A stretch of DNA of 64,000 nucleotides, taken from positions 310,001 through 374,000 of the forward strand of contig CAVSZI010000017.1 of the NCBI GenBank assembly GCA_963732345.1. The letters are read 5' to 3'. The notes under the pieces are model-generated. The model did no database searches, was not told the origin of the DNA, and saw only the letters and a program-made list of their open reading frames with translations. This DNA comes from Bog-532 sp963732345. Lineage in GTDB: Bacteria; Actinomycetota; Actinomycetes; Streptosporangiales; Streptosporangiaceae. A program made the translations under genes and the position numbers. Position 1 is the first letter of the stretch; each line of letters begins with the position of its first letter. Shown here in pieces: positions 29,377 to 37,886 of the stretch.

Positions 29377-30141
29377 ATGGCAGAACGGCTCGATGGGACC
29401 GTGGCCCTGGTGACCGGGGCTTCCAGCGGGATCGGCGCCGCGACCGCGCTCGAGCTGTCCGGGCTGGGAGCTTCCGTGGCCCTGGTCGCCCGGCGGTCCG
29501 ATCGCCTCGAGGAACTGGCGACCAGCATCCGCGGGCAGGGCGGCACGGCCCTGGTCCTGGCGGCGGACATCACCGACGAACCGCAGGCGCGCGAGGTCGT
29601 CGAGCGGACCGCCGCCGAGTTCGGCCGGCTCGACACCCTCGTCAATAACGCCGGGGTCATGCTGCTCGGCCCGGTCGAGGACGCGCCGCTGACCGAGTGG
29701 CAGCGCATGGTCAACATCAATGTGCTGGGCCTTATGTACTGCACTCACGCCGCGCTTCCGCTGCTCCTGAAGGCGGCCACCAGTGGCCCGCGCCAGGTGG
29801 CGGACCTGGTCAACGTCAGTTCGGTCGCCGGACGGGTCGCACGCGGCGGAAGCGGCGTGTACAACGCGACCAAGCATGCGGTCGGCGCCTTCAGCGAGGC
29901 CCTGCGCCAGGAAGTGACCAAGCGGCACCTGCGGGTCTCCCTGATCGAGCCGGGCGCGGTCGAGACCGAACTCGCCGGGCACAACCGGCCGGAAATCCTG
30001 GCCGGGCTGACCGAGCGTTTCGCCCGCGAAGAGCGGATGCAGGCCAGCGACATCGCCGAGATCATCAGCTTCATCGTGACCAGGCCGCGCCGTACTGCGA
30101 TCAATGAGGTGCTGGTCCGGCCTACGGAGCAGGATCGCTGA
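29377..30141 (+). CDS. Short-chain dehydrogenase/reductase
   Basis: 254 residues, classical SDR. NAD(P) motif VTGASSGIGAATAL, NNAG at LDTLVNNAGVML, catalytic Ser in LVNVSSVAG and Tyr-x3-Lys in YNATKHAVGA. The Arg pair ARRSDRL after the second strand suggests NADPH preference. GGGAGG precedes ATG 29377. Ends EVLVRPTEQDR as in YdfG-like members. Divergently paired with the nitroreductase. Confidence 0.9.
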   Translation: MAERLDGTVALVTGASSGIGAATALELSGLGASVALVARRSDRLEELATSIRGQGGTALVLAADITDEPQAREVVERTAAEFGRLDTLVNNAGVMLLGPVEDAPLTEWQRMVNINVLGLMYCTHAALPLLLKAATSGPRQVADLVNVSSVAGRVARGGSGVYNATKHAVGAFSEALRQEVTKRHLRVSLIEPGAVETELAGHNRPEILAGLTERFAREERMQASDIAEIISFIVTRPRRTAINEVLVRPTEQDR

Positions 30142-30150
30142 GAAGCGGGG

Positions 30151-30311
30151 GCTTGCGGGGCCACAGGGGACTGCGGGGCCACAGGGGGCTGCGGGGCCAC
30201 AGGGGCTGCGGGGCCACAGGGGGCCACAGGGGGCTGCGGGGCCACAGGGGATTGCGGGGCCACAGGGCTTTGCGGGGCCACGGGGGTTGCGGGGCCACAG
30301 GGGTTGCGGGG
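30151..30311. repeat. 17-18-base GC-rich tandem repeat, about eight copies
   Basis: Units of GCGGGGCCACAGGGG followed by two or three variable bases, starting ten bases after the SDR stop. Unit length drifts between 15 and 18 bases and copies differ, so this array is older than the 28-base one. Confidence 0.85.
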
Positions 30312-30439
30312 CTGTGCACGGTGCGGCGTGATCGGCGGGGGGGCGCCGACGGTGCGGGGTGATCCCTTGGGGGCGCGGAGGATCGGCGAGGCTGTCCCCG
30401 GTGCGGGGGCGACGGGCCGGCCCCTACACTGTGTCGATC

Positions 30440-30781
30440 ATGTTCGGCCGAACTAATCCACTCAACCAGGGGCTCACCCGCGGCCAGAAGCGCACCATGG
30501 CGATAGTCTGCGCGGCGATCCTGCTCGTCTTCGCGGGCCTTGGTATCTGGGGAGCGCTGGCGTCGGACCCTTACAGCAAGTCCGCCAACGGCTGCGTCAA
30601 CGTGACGCTGCCCAGCTCCACCGGCGGTGGCGTCCTGCATTACTGCGGCGCTGATGCCCGTAACTTCTGCCATTCGTCCAACGTCGTGGGGCAGTCCCAG
30701 CTCGCGGTGCGGGCGCGCCCGCAATGCCGCCTGGCTGGCCTCCTTCCGGGAAGTTCGGCTTCACCGGTTCCCCCGGACTGA
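30440..30781 (+). CDS. Small single-helix membrane protein, unknown function
   Basis: 113 residues from ATG 30440. A basic N-terminus (MFGRTNPLNQGLTRGQKRT), one membrane helix (about 21-40, MAIVCAAILLVFAGLGIWGAL), then an external part with four cysteines (GCVN, HYCGADARNFC, QCRLAGL). The cysteine spacing suggests disulfides outside the membrane. I believe similar short proteins occur in related actinomycetes, but no function is known. ATG follows a promoter-like TACACT box closely, with no Shine-Dalgarno, so the mRNA may be leaderless. Confidence 0.65.
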   Translation: MFGRTNPLNQGLTRGQKRTMAIVCAAILLVFAGLGIWGALASDPYSKSANGCVNVTLPSSTGGGVLHYCGADARNFCHSSNVVGQSQLAVRARPQCRLAGLLPGSSASPVPPD

Positions 30782-31299
30782 GGTGCCGTTTCTTTCCGAC
30801 CGAGTCGTATTGGGCCGTAACGGTAAGCGCGGGCTTCCGTGCCGGTGCTTTGGCCCCGTGGATCAGGCAATCGCGGAGGCCGACCGACGTTCGGCCTGGC
30901 AACTTCCGAATCAACTATGGGGCCGGTACAGCGGTCGTAGCGCTGAGCTGGCACTGGGCCCTTCTTACATGACTGCGTCCGATTGCGCCCTCCTCATGCG
31001 TGCTTCTGCTCATCTGAGGTGATTCAGGCCGGGCGTTGTCACGCGCTCTGGGAGGTATCACCCAGGCGGCGGTCGTTATCAGGACATCCGCTGCCGCTGC
31101 GCAGGCCCCGCGAGACGATCCCGACGCTTGCGGAACCTCAGGTCAGGAGCGGAGCTGATCCAAAAGGCGGGGGTCGGACTGGCGGTGCCGAAATCGGCGT
31201 TAGCCCCGCGTTAGCCCCAGGTTGCGCGTTGGCCAGTTGTTCGATAGTATATTCGAGTAGTGTTACCGAAGGATCTGATAGTCGAACGGAGAGGCGACT
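30782..31299. other. Gap before the DUF222-HNH gene
   Basis: 518 bases in which no coding frame looks real. The last 80 bases are AT-richer (TTCGATAGTATATTCGAGTA) and probably hold the promoter of the HNH gene. TTCGATAGTATATTCGA contains a short inverted repeat (TCGA...TCGA). Confidence 0.5.
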
Positions 31300-33582
31300 A
31301 TGCCGTTAGGGCCGGTTTCCGGATCAGCGGGGGGCGAAGATACCCCGCACGATGTGCGCGGCGGGGACGATGCTCATGAGCGCGCGCGTCTCCAGAGTCT
31401 GGGCGCATACAGCGAGTCGGATGCCCTGCGTACGGTCGGCGCGGGCGACGCCAGCCAGGAAGCGATCCTGGACCTGATCGTCGCCGCCACCCTTGCCCAG
31501 GATGACCCGCTGGACGACGAGCCAGCGGACGCGGACTACTGGGGTCCGGGCGATCTTCGGGACCTGTGGAAAGATCGGGACCTGCGGAACGAGGAGGCCA
31601 CTCCCTCGGCCGCGGCCACCGACGAAGGCGTGTCGCCGGGCTGGGGGTTTGCCTCAGAGGGCATCCTCGATGGGCAGGTCCCCGGACCTGTGCTCGCTGG
31701 GCTGACCGATCGCGCTCACGGCAGCGGGCTGCACCTGGTCGATGACGACGAGCTGACCGGGGTCATTCGGGCCTGGCGGCGGCTAACTTCGTGGGCTACG
31801 GCCAGGGAGCTGGCGGCCATTGCCGAGCTGGCGCGCCGCCGTCCGGCAGAAGAGTCCACCTTCGGTCTGGAGATCAAAGCACGCCTCCGTGCGGCAGGTT
31901 CGGCAGGTTCGGCAGGTTCGGCAGATTCGGCGCGGGCAGACAGCGGTCGCGGCAGCAGCTCCGGCGCTACGGCCGGTGCACCCTCCGGAAGTGCACCCGG
32001 ACCGGATGCTGGATTTCCCGAGTTGATCAGCCCGTTTGCCTCGGACGAGCTGGCCGCGGCACTGACGCTGACGGCCCGCGCCGCCGAGACTCATCTGGAG
32101 TTCGCTACGGAGCTGGCGTGCAAGCTGCGCAAGACCGCGGCCGCGCTGGAAGCCGGGGTGATCGATCCTGTCCGGGCCCGGATCATCGCCGACGCCACGC
32201 GCGTGCTGACGAACGAGCAAGCCGCGGCGGTAGAGGACCTGATCCTGCCCAAGGCCGGACAGCAAACCAGCGGCCAGCTCTGGGCGGCGCTGGCGCGGGC
32301 GATCCTGGCGGCCGATCCTGACGCCGCACGCCGCCGACGGGAGGAAGCGCAGCGCGATGCCCGCGTCATGCGATGGCGGGAGGAGGCGGGCACCGCCGCG
32401 CTTTGCGGGCGCGACCTGCCTTCGGCGGAGGTTCTGGCTGCGGACCAGCGGATCTCGGCGCGAGCGCGCGAGCTGAAGTCGGCCGGGATGACGGGCACAA
32501 TGGACGAGCTGCGCGCTCGCGCGTACCTCGACTTCCTGCTGGGCCGGAGTACGGTGCCGGAACAACGCCCGGGGCCGGGCGCAGGCCCGGGGCCGGGCGC
32601 AGGCCCGGAACAAGACATGGACCTGGGACGACGGACGGGACCTGAGGACGGCGCCGGCGTTCGCCATACGACGTCCCCAGCACCTGGCGGTAGCGCACCT
32701 GCCGGTCCCGGGGCGGCACCGGCACGTGCCGACGGCCGGACCAGAGTCTCGGGCGCAACCGCTGGGGCGTCTAGCAGGTTCGCCGCGCGGATCAACGTGA
32801 CGGTGCCGTTGTCGGTCATACTCGGGCTGTCGGATGCACCGGCTGAGGTGGCGGGATTCGGGCCGGTCGACGGCCAACTGGCTCGCGAGCTGGTTTGGGC
32901 GGCCGGAATCCACCGAGCGACCCGGTGGTGCGTCACAGCGGTGGGCCAGGACGGTCAGGCCGTGGGGCACGGTTGTGCCCATGGCATGCATACCGCTCCA
33001 GGGCCTCCTCCCCCAGCAGGTAACCAGGATCATCCCGGCCAGCGCCGGACGCGGGACGGCCCGGGAGGGTCAATGTCCGTTCCGGAGCCGGAGCCACAGC
33101 CCCCGGAGCCGGAGCCACAGCCCCAGGAGCCGGAGCCACAGCCCCCGGAGCCACAGTCCCCGGAGCCGGAGCCACAGCCCCCGGAGCCGGCGGCTTACGC
33201 GCTGCACGTCCAGGCGAAGGAGTTCATGCAGCGCCTTGGCATAAGGCTGACTCCGCTGGCCGTCGGCACGTGTGATCACCGCAATGAGGAACCGGGCTAC
33301 AAGCCGAGCCGGCGACTACGCCATCTGACCAGCGCCCGAACGGACCGCTGCACCGCTCCCGGCTGCCGGCGGCCTGCAGGGCAGTGCGACTTCGATCACA
33401 CGGTCGCCTTTGAAGCGGGCGGCCGGACCTGCGAGTGCAATCTCAGTCCGCTTTGCCGCCGGCACCATAGGTGCAAGCAGGCTCAAGGGTGGGCGCTGGA
33501 ACAGAGGAATCCCGGGCACATGGCCTGGAAGATGCCCTCGGGCCGCCGGTATACGACCACGCCCACCAGCTACAACGTCTGA
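31300..33582 (+). CDS. DUF222 / HNH endonuclease-like protein (13E12 type)
   Basis: 760 residues; typical members are 400-500. N-terminal DUF222 helices (TGVIRAWRRLTSWATARELA; AAALEAGVIDPVRARIIAD) and a C-terminal HNH zinc nuclease module: RCTAPGCRRPAGQCDFDHTV followed by CNLSPLCRRHHRCKQ. Extra length comes from low-complexity inserts: GSAGSAG near residue 199, PGPGAGP near 425, and a Pro/Glu/Gln repeat (EPEPQPP) near 595-630. These proteins resemble mobile-element nucleases and are multicopy in many actinobacteria; their role is unknown. ATG 31300 with GGAGAGG upstream. Confidence 0.85.
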   Translation: MPLGPVSGSAGGEDTPHDVRGGDDAHERARLQSLGAYSESDALRTVGAGDASQEAILDLIVAATLAQDDPLDDEPADADYWGPGDLRDLWKDRDLRNEEATPSAAATDEGVSPGWGFASEGILDGQVPGPVLAGLTDRAHGSGLHLVDDDELTGVIRAWRRLTSWATARELAAIAELARRRPAEESTFGLEIKARLRAAGSAGSAGSADSARADSGRGSSSGATAGAPSGSAPGPDAGFPELISPFASDELAAALTLTARAAETHLEFATELACKLRKTAAALEAGVIDPVRARIIADATRVLTNEQAAAVEDLILPKAGQQTSGQLWAALARAILAADPDAARRRREEAQRDARVMRWREEAGTAALCGRDLPSAEVLAADQRISARARELKSAGMTGTMDELRARAYLDFLLGRSTVPEQRPGPGAGPGPGAGPEQDMDLGRRTGPEDGAGVRHTTSPAPGGSAPAGPGAAPARADGRTRVSGATAGASSRFAARINVTVPLSVILGLSDAPAEVAGFGPVDGQLARELVWAAGIHRATRWCVTAVGQDGQAVGHGCAHGMHTAPGPPPPAGNQDHPGQRRTRDGPGGSMSVPEPEPQPPEPEPQPQEPEPQPPEPQSPEPEPQPPEPAAYALHVQAKEFMQRLGIRLTPLAVGTCDHRNEEPGYKPSRRLRHLTSARTDRCTAPGCRRPAGQCDFDHTVAFEAGGRTCECNLSPLCRRHHRCKQAQGWALEQRNPGHMAWKMPSGRRYTTTPTSYNV

Positions 33583-33690
33583 CAGGTCCGAAACGGAGGA
33601 GGGCGGCGACGCCTACCCCGGAAGGAGCGGGGCGAATACGGAAGCAGTGCGGTGGCGGGGCGAATACGGAAGCAGTGCAGTGGCGGCGGT

Positions 33691-34632
33691 TCAGGCGTGT
33701 ACCTGGTGGCCGCGCGACGCCCTGGCCAGTGCGGCCTTGCCCCGGACCACAGGGTTGATGAGCTCGCCGATCTGAGAGATGCGGATCCGGATCTCATCGC
33801 CGGGCTGCAAGGTGAATGGCAGATCGGGAACGAGGCTGGTCCCCGTGGACAGGACCGCGCCAGCCGGGAACTCCTCCTCGCGGAACAGGTATTCAGCGAG
33901 TTCGGCGATGCGGCGCCGCAGGCCGGACGTACTGGACTGGCCTTCCCAGGTCATCGCCCCATCCCGGATGATAGCCATCTCCATGGCGAGCGAATACGGA
34001 TCAGGGACCTCCCAGGCCGGCCGGATCCAGGGACCCAGCGCGCAGCCACCCAGGTAGATCTTGGCCTGCGGCAGATAAAGCGGATTCTGCCCCTCGATGG
34101 AGCGCGAGCTCATGTCGTTGCAGATCGTGTAGCCGATCACCTCGGCGGCGTAGTTCAGGACGGCAGCCAGTTCGGGTTCGGGAACGTCGACGCCCGAGTC
34201 GGCGCGGACTGACACGGCGCGGCCAGGGCCACGGACCCGCCAGGCCGCCGACTTGAAGAAGAGCTCGGGCCGTTCCGCCGCGTAAACGCGGTCGTAGACG
34301 TCGGCGGAATCCGCGCTTTCCAGCACCCTCGCGGCGCGGGAACGCTCGTAGGTCACGCCCGCCGCCCACACCTCGGTACGGCCGTCGACCGGGGCCAGCG
34401 GTTCGATCTCTTCCGGCTGCACCGCATCACCGCCGGGCCGCTCGCAGATCTCCCGGATGTCGCTAAGCGGCAGGGCAAGCAGATCCGCCAGGGCCGGTGC
34501 GGCCGCGAACGTGGTGACCGGGCCGATTCCGCCTGGCACCCCCGCAGAACCCGGTGCGTCGGTCCGGCCTTCCCCGAAGACACCAAGCCGAGGTTCACCG
34601 TCATCGATACTCCGGAATCTGACGAGCCGCAC
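33691..34632 (-). CDS. Fumarylacetoacetate hydrolase-family protein
   Basis: 313 residues. FAH-fold enzyme; the metal-binding acids sit in VPEPELAAVLN and YTICNDMSSRSIEGQNPLYL, followed by PQAKIYLGGCALGP and a C-terminal STGTSLVPDLPFTLQPGD. Closest in look to the sugar-acid branch (2-keto-3-deoxy acid or 2,4-diketo acid hydrolases/dehydratases). GTG 34630-34632 follows GGGAGGG. Divergent from the GntR gene and near an SDR, a combination typical of L-fucose/L-arabinose-type oxidative routes; the actual sugar is unknown. Confidence 0.85.
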   Translation of the reverse strand: MRLVRFRSIDDGEPRLGVFGEGRTDAPGSAGVPGGIGPVTTFAAAPALADLLALPLSDIREICERPGGDAVQPEEIEPLAPVDGRTEVWAAGVTYERSRAARVLESADSADVYDRVYAAERPELFFKSAAWRVRGPGRAVSVRADSGVDVPEPELAAVLNYAAEVIGYTICNDMSSRSIEGQNPLYLPQAKIYLGGCALGPWIRPAWEVPDPYSLAMEMAIIRDGAMTWEGQSSTSGLRRRIAELAEYLFREEEFPAGAVLSTGTSLVPDLPFTLQPGDEIRIRISQIGELINPVVRGKAALARASRGHQVHA

Positions 34633-34707
34633 CGCTATCCCTCCCCGGGCCACCGGAATGACATGCCTATGCTGCCCCGCGAGCGTAAGACGACACATTT
34701 GGATTGG

Positions 34708-34717
34708 TCAAGCTTGA
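34708..34717. promoter_or_regulatory. Candidate GntR operator between FAH and GntR genes
   Basis: TCAAGCTTGA is a perfect 10-base palindrome in the 234-base divergent region and lies in an AT-rich stretch (GGATTGGTCAAGCTTGATCG). FadR-type GntR proteins bind short palindromes in their own divergent regions, so this is a reasonable but unproved operator. Confidence 0.35.
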
Positions 34718-34866
34718 TCGCATAAAGAACCGACTTCATCGGATTAAGTGTTGACGGACACCAATGTGCTGACGTAGCTTCAGAAGGCCGTCCGGTAGGT
34801 CCAGAAGATCGACCAGATACTTCCCGAACGGACATCGCTGCACGTCATAAAGACGGAGGACCGCTC

Positions 34867-35568
34867 ATGACCGCCGCATACCCGGCCCGTGCCCGGCACG
34901 CTCAGGTCGTTCACGGACTCGGCGCCCGGATCGTTCGCGGCGGCCTGGCGCCAGGCGATGCCGTCCCCACCGAAGACGAGCTGGTGAACCAGCTCCGCGT
35001 CGGGCGGTCCGCGCTGCGTGAGGGCGTAAAGGTGCTGGCCGGGAAAGGCCTGCTGGAGAGCCGGACCAGCGCCGGGACCCGGGTCCGTCCGCGCGAGTCA
35101 TGGAACCTCCTCGACCCGGACGTGCTCACGTGGCGGTTCGCGCCCTCCCCCGGCGCCGATGACATCCGCGCGGTGACCGGACTGCGCGTCGCGCTCGAAC
35201 CCGGTGCGGCCCGGCTGGCCGCCGAGACCGCTACCAGCGAGCAGCGCCGCACGATCGCGATGGCCATGGCGAAGCTGTGGGCCACCGTTGATGACCCGAA
35301 TGCGTTCACTGAGGCTGACCTCGACTTCCATCGCGCGGTATTCAGCGCCGCCAACAATGATCTGCTGCTCTACATCCACGACGTGATCGGCGTCGCGCTC
35401 GGTGCGATACGTCCGCTGCACAGCCGTTCGGTCGGGCACAACCGCGAGACGCTGCCCAACCATGAGCGGGTAGCGGTCGCTATCCGGCGGGGTCACCACC
35501 GCAAGGCCGAGGACGCCATGCGCGAGATCGTCGAGGTGGCCCGGGCCGACGCCCTGCCGGAGGTATGA
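34867..35568 (+). CDS. GntR-family regulator, FadR subfamily
   Basis: 233 residues. N-terminal winged helix (GARIVRGGLAPGDAVPTEDELVNQLRVGRSALREGVKVL, split here for length as GDAVPTEDELVNQL and VGRSALREGVKVLAGKGLL) and a C-terminal all-helical FCD domain with the metal-binding Asp/His residues (DLDFHRAVFSAANN, NHERVAVAIRRGHH). Likely a repressor responding to a sugar acid handled by the neighbouring FAH and SDR enzymes. GGAGG precedes ATG 34867. Its stop overlaps an ATG that opens an enoyl-CoA hydratase stub. Confidence 0.9.
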   Translation: MTAAYPARARHAQVVHGLGARIVRGGLAPGDAVPTEDELVNQLRVGRSALREGVKVLAGKGLLESRTSAGTRVRPRESWNLLDPDVLTWRFAPSPGADDIRAVTGLRVALEPGAARLAAETATSEQRRTIAMAMAKLWATVDDPNAFTEADLDFHRAVFSAANNDLLLYIHDVIGVALGAIRPLHSRSVGHNRETLPNHERVAVAIRRGHHRKAEDAMREIVEVARADALPEV

Positions 35569-35702
35569 TGACGTCCGTCGGCGAACCCACGCCCGCGCCC
35601 GTACCCGGAGCCGCCGAACCGGCGGACGTCCACCTGAACACCGGCGGGAACGTCGCGGTGCTGACTCTGGACCGCCCGGCCAAGCTCGACGCGACCGGTT
35701 AA
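35565..35702 (+). pseudogene. 5' stub of an enoyl-CoA hydratase/isomerase gene
   Basis: ATG 35565 overlaps the GntR stop (ATGA) and encodes 45 residues ending VHLNTGGNVAVLTLDRPAKL then DATG and a TAA. The VAVLTLDRPAKLNA pattern is the standard first strand of crotonase-fold enzymes (about 260 residues). Everything after the first ~45 residues is missing, and the next gene's promoter follows at once. Confidence 0.7.
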
Positions 35703-35728
35703 CGAATTGTCGCTCGCTCGTCGGAATG

Positions 35729-35760
35729 TATATATCCCTCCCAACAAGGGGCATATATAC
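35729..35760. promoter_or_regulatory. AT-rich dyad upstream of the SDR gene
   Basis: GTATATATCCC and GGGGCATATATAC form an imperfect inverted repeat around TCCCAACAA, 22 bases before the SDR start. It is a strong AT island in GC-rich DNA, suitable for a promoter with an operator. It may be a second site for the adjacent GntR regulator; the sequence differs from the TCAAGCTTGA palindrome. Confidence 0.45.
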
Positions 35761-35781
35761 GGCTATGACGAGGAGGTTACG

Positions 35782-36519
35782 GTGAGCATTGCGGTGGTTA
35801 CAGGCGCCGGGGGCGCCCTGGGGCGGGCGATCGCCCGGCGGCTGGCGGCTGACGGCCACGCGGTCGCGGTCGTCGACATTGACGCCGAAGCGGTGGAGAC
35901 GACCCGCAAGGAAGTCGCGGCCGACGGGGGCGCCGTCCGCGCCTGGACGATGGACTTGCGCGACGCGGACGCGGTGAACGGGATGTTCGAGGTCATCGCC
36001 ATCCAGTCGGGCGGCACCGGCATTCTCGTGAACAACGCCGCGATCCACCCGACGACCCCATTCCTGGAGATCTCTCCGGCCGAATACGACGACGTGCACG
36101 CGGTCAATCAGCGTAGCTACTGGCTCTGCGCGCAGGCCGCGGCGCGGCAGATGGCGCAGGCCGGCGGCGGCGCGATCATCAACATCGCGTCGATCATGAT
36201 CCACGGCGGGTGGTCCGGGCTTGCGTCGTATGCGGCATCCAAGGGGGCGGCCGTGGCGCTGACCCGGGCGCTCGCCCGCGAACTGGGGCCGTCCGGTATT
36301 CGCGTCAACGCGGTCTCCCCCGGCGCGTTCCCGACCGCCGCCGAAGGGATCCACGAGGACCAGGCCGCCTATAACCGGTTCGTTCTCGAGCATCAGTCGC
36401 TGAAGCGGCGCGGAACGCCGGACGAACTGGCGGCCGTGGTGTCCTTCCTCGCCGGGCCGGACTCCTCGTTCGTGGCCGGCCAGACGATCGAGGTCGACGG
36501 TGGATGGGTGATGACGTGA
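35782..36519 (+). CDS. Short-chain dehydrogenase/reductase (sugar-acid type)
   Basis: 245 residues from GTG 35782, which has GAGGAGG at good spacing. Classical SDR: VVTGAGGALGRAIA, VVDIDAE (acidic end of strand 2, so NAD preferred), NNAAIHP, catalytic Ser in INIASIMIHGG and Tyr-x3-Lys in YAASKGAAVAL, ending GQTIEVDGGWVMT. Related to 2-keto-3-deoxy-L-fuconate and similar dehydrogenases by look. The 3' end is part of a 26-base tandem duplication. Works presumably with the FAH-family enzyme under the GntR regulator. Confidence 0.9.
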   Translation: MSIAVVTGAGGALGRAIARRLAADGHAVAVVDIDAEAVETTRKEVAADGGAVRAWTMDLRDADAVNGMFEVIAIQSGGTGILVNNAAIHPTTPFLEISPAEYDDVHAVNQRSYWLCAQAAARQMAQAGGGAIINIASIMIHGGWSGLASYAASKGAAVALTRALARELGPSGIRVNAVSPGAFPTAAEGIHEDQAAYNRFVLEHQSLKRRGTPDELAAVVSFLAGPDSSFVAGQTIEVDGGWVMT

Positions 36520-36553
36520 GCACGGACGGATGGGTGATGACGTGAGCACGGAC
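36502..36553. repeat. 26-base tandem duplication at the SDR 3' end
   Basis: GGATGGGTGATGACGTGAGC occurs at 36502 and again at 36528, identical over 26 bases. The first copy carries the last codons and the TGA of the SDR gene; the second is downstream. A simple recent slippage duplication. Confidence 0.9.
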
Positions 36554-36693
36554 CCGCGCACGCTGCCAACCGCGCGCCCGCCGCCGGCCCCGCGCCGACG
36601 GCTCGATGATCAGGCTCACGCACTGCGGTGGGATGGCGGAGAGGACTGGAGTGGCGGCGGCTCGGTGTCACCCGCCCGCGCTACGCTCCCGCC

Positions 36694-37049
36694 ATGGCTC
36701 TCTTCGTCCTGACGATGATCAATGGCCCGGAGTACGACCGGTCCCGGCCCCGCCGGGAGCAGCGCGGCTGGGACGAGCACGCGGCGTTCATGGACAGGCT
36801 GCTGGCGGAGGGTTTTGTGGTCCTCGGCGGCCCGATCGGCGATGGGAAAAGGTCATGCTCGTGGTGGAGGCAGCGGACGAGGAAGAAGTCCGGCGACGCC
36901 TCGGCCCGGATCCGTGGGCGCCGATGGGCGTGCTCGTGATCGGCTCGGCCCAGCCCTGGACCATCTGGATCGACAGTCGGCCCTGGGTCCCCGCCGCGGC
37001 GGACGCCGCCGCCACGCCACGTGCCGCCGCCAGCGCCTCGCGAGACTGA
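36694..37049 (+). pseudogene. YCII-related protein with a one-base frameshift
   Basis: ATG 36694 reads MALFVLTMINGPEYDRSRP through LLAEGFVVLGGPIGDG, the first half of a YciI-like dimeric alpha/beta-barrel protein. After about 36,848 the match continues in the next frame (EKVMLVVEAADEEEVRRRLG to PWTIWIDSRPW). Inserting one G into the GGGAAAAGG run restores a single 119-residue frame. Either a real frameshift or a sequencing error in a homopolymer. There is no Shine-Dalgarno; TACGCT lies just before the ATG, suggesting a leaderless mRNA. Confidence 0.7.
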
Positions 37050-37064
37050 GCGCCGGACCAGGCG

Positions 37065-37583
37065 GTGCTGCCCGGGTGGGAGAACTTCGCGGTGATCTCC
37101 GGCAGCGCGGCCGGCGCGCTGACCGGCCTGCTGTTCGTCGCGGTGTCACTGAACCGGGACCGCATCGTGGGCCACGCCGCCCTGCGGAGTGAGGCAGGAC
37201 AGACGCTCGTGCTGTTCCTCCTCGCGCTGCTTCTGTCGCTGCTGCTCGTGATCCCGGGAACCTCGCCACGGCTCCTGGGGATCGTCCTCGTTGTGGTGGC
37301 CGTTGTCTCCGGGGCGATTCTGATCATCATCGGACGTGGCAAGGACGACGCGGCCCGGAGCAGGGCCGGCGAAGCGGCCGGAAATCACGCCGGGGAAGCG
37401 GCCGAGGACCGGCTGGCCCGGCTGCTGGATACGGTCAGCCCCAACCTGGTCGCGATGCTCTCCATCACGGTCTCCGGATGCCTCGAGATCGCCGGGGACA
37501 ACGGCCTGTACTGGCTCGCCGCCGCGGTCGTCCTCGCCTTGGGCAGCGGCGTCATCAATGCCTGGCTGTTCCTGACCCGCTGA
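37065..37583 (+). CDS. Four-helix membrane protein, unknown function
   Basis: 172 residues. Starts WENFAVISGSAAGALTGLLF (helix 1), then helices at about 45-62, 67-86 and two close hydrophobic segments near 128-170, with a polar loop (GRGKDDAARSRAG) between. The GALTGLLFVAVSLN first helix is a recurring pattern in small actinobacterial membrane proteins of unknown role. GTG 37065 has only a weak Shine-Dalgarno. The TGA lies inside the first unit of a downstream 16-base repeat array. Confidence 0.65.
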   Translation: MLPGWENFAVISGSAAGALTGLLFVAVSLNRDRIVGHAALRSEAGQTLVLFLLALLLSLLLVIPGTSPRLLGIVLVVVAVVSGAILIIIGRGKDDAARSRAGEAAGNHAGEAAEDRLARLLDTVSPNLVAMLSITVSGCLEIAGDNGLYWLAAAVVLALGSGVINAWLFLTR

Positions 37584-37760
37584 ACTCCTGACCCGCTGAA
37601 CTCCTGACCCGCTGAACTCCTGACCCGCTCAACTCCGGACCCGCTCAGCTCCGGACCCGCTGAACTCCGGACCCGCTGAACTCCGGACCCGCTGAACTCC
37701 GGACCCGCTGAACTCCGGACCCGCTGAACTCCGGACCCGCTGAACTCCTCACCCGGTGAA
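37573..37760. repeat. 16-base tandem repeat, about eleven copies
   Basis: TGACCCGCTGAACTCC and the variant GGACCCGCTGAACTCC repeat with a strict 16-base period. The first unit overlaps the last codons and TGA of the membrane protein gene, so the array seems to have grown out of the gene's 3' end. Confidence 0.9.
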
Positions 37761-37886
37761 ACTCCTCACCCTGAAACCCAATCAGTCCGTCGAATCCACT
37801 GGGCCGGAGACACCGTGGGCGGGTGGCCCGGCGGCCGAGCGTGGACCGCGCCACCCAGGCGGGAATGCCGTGATAGATATGCCTCC

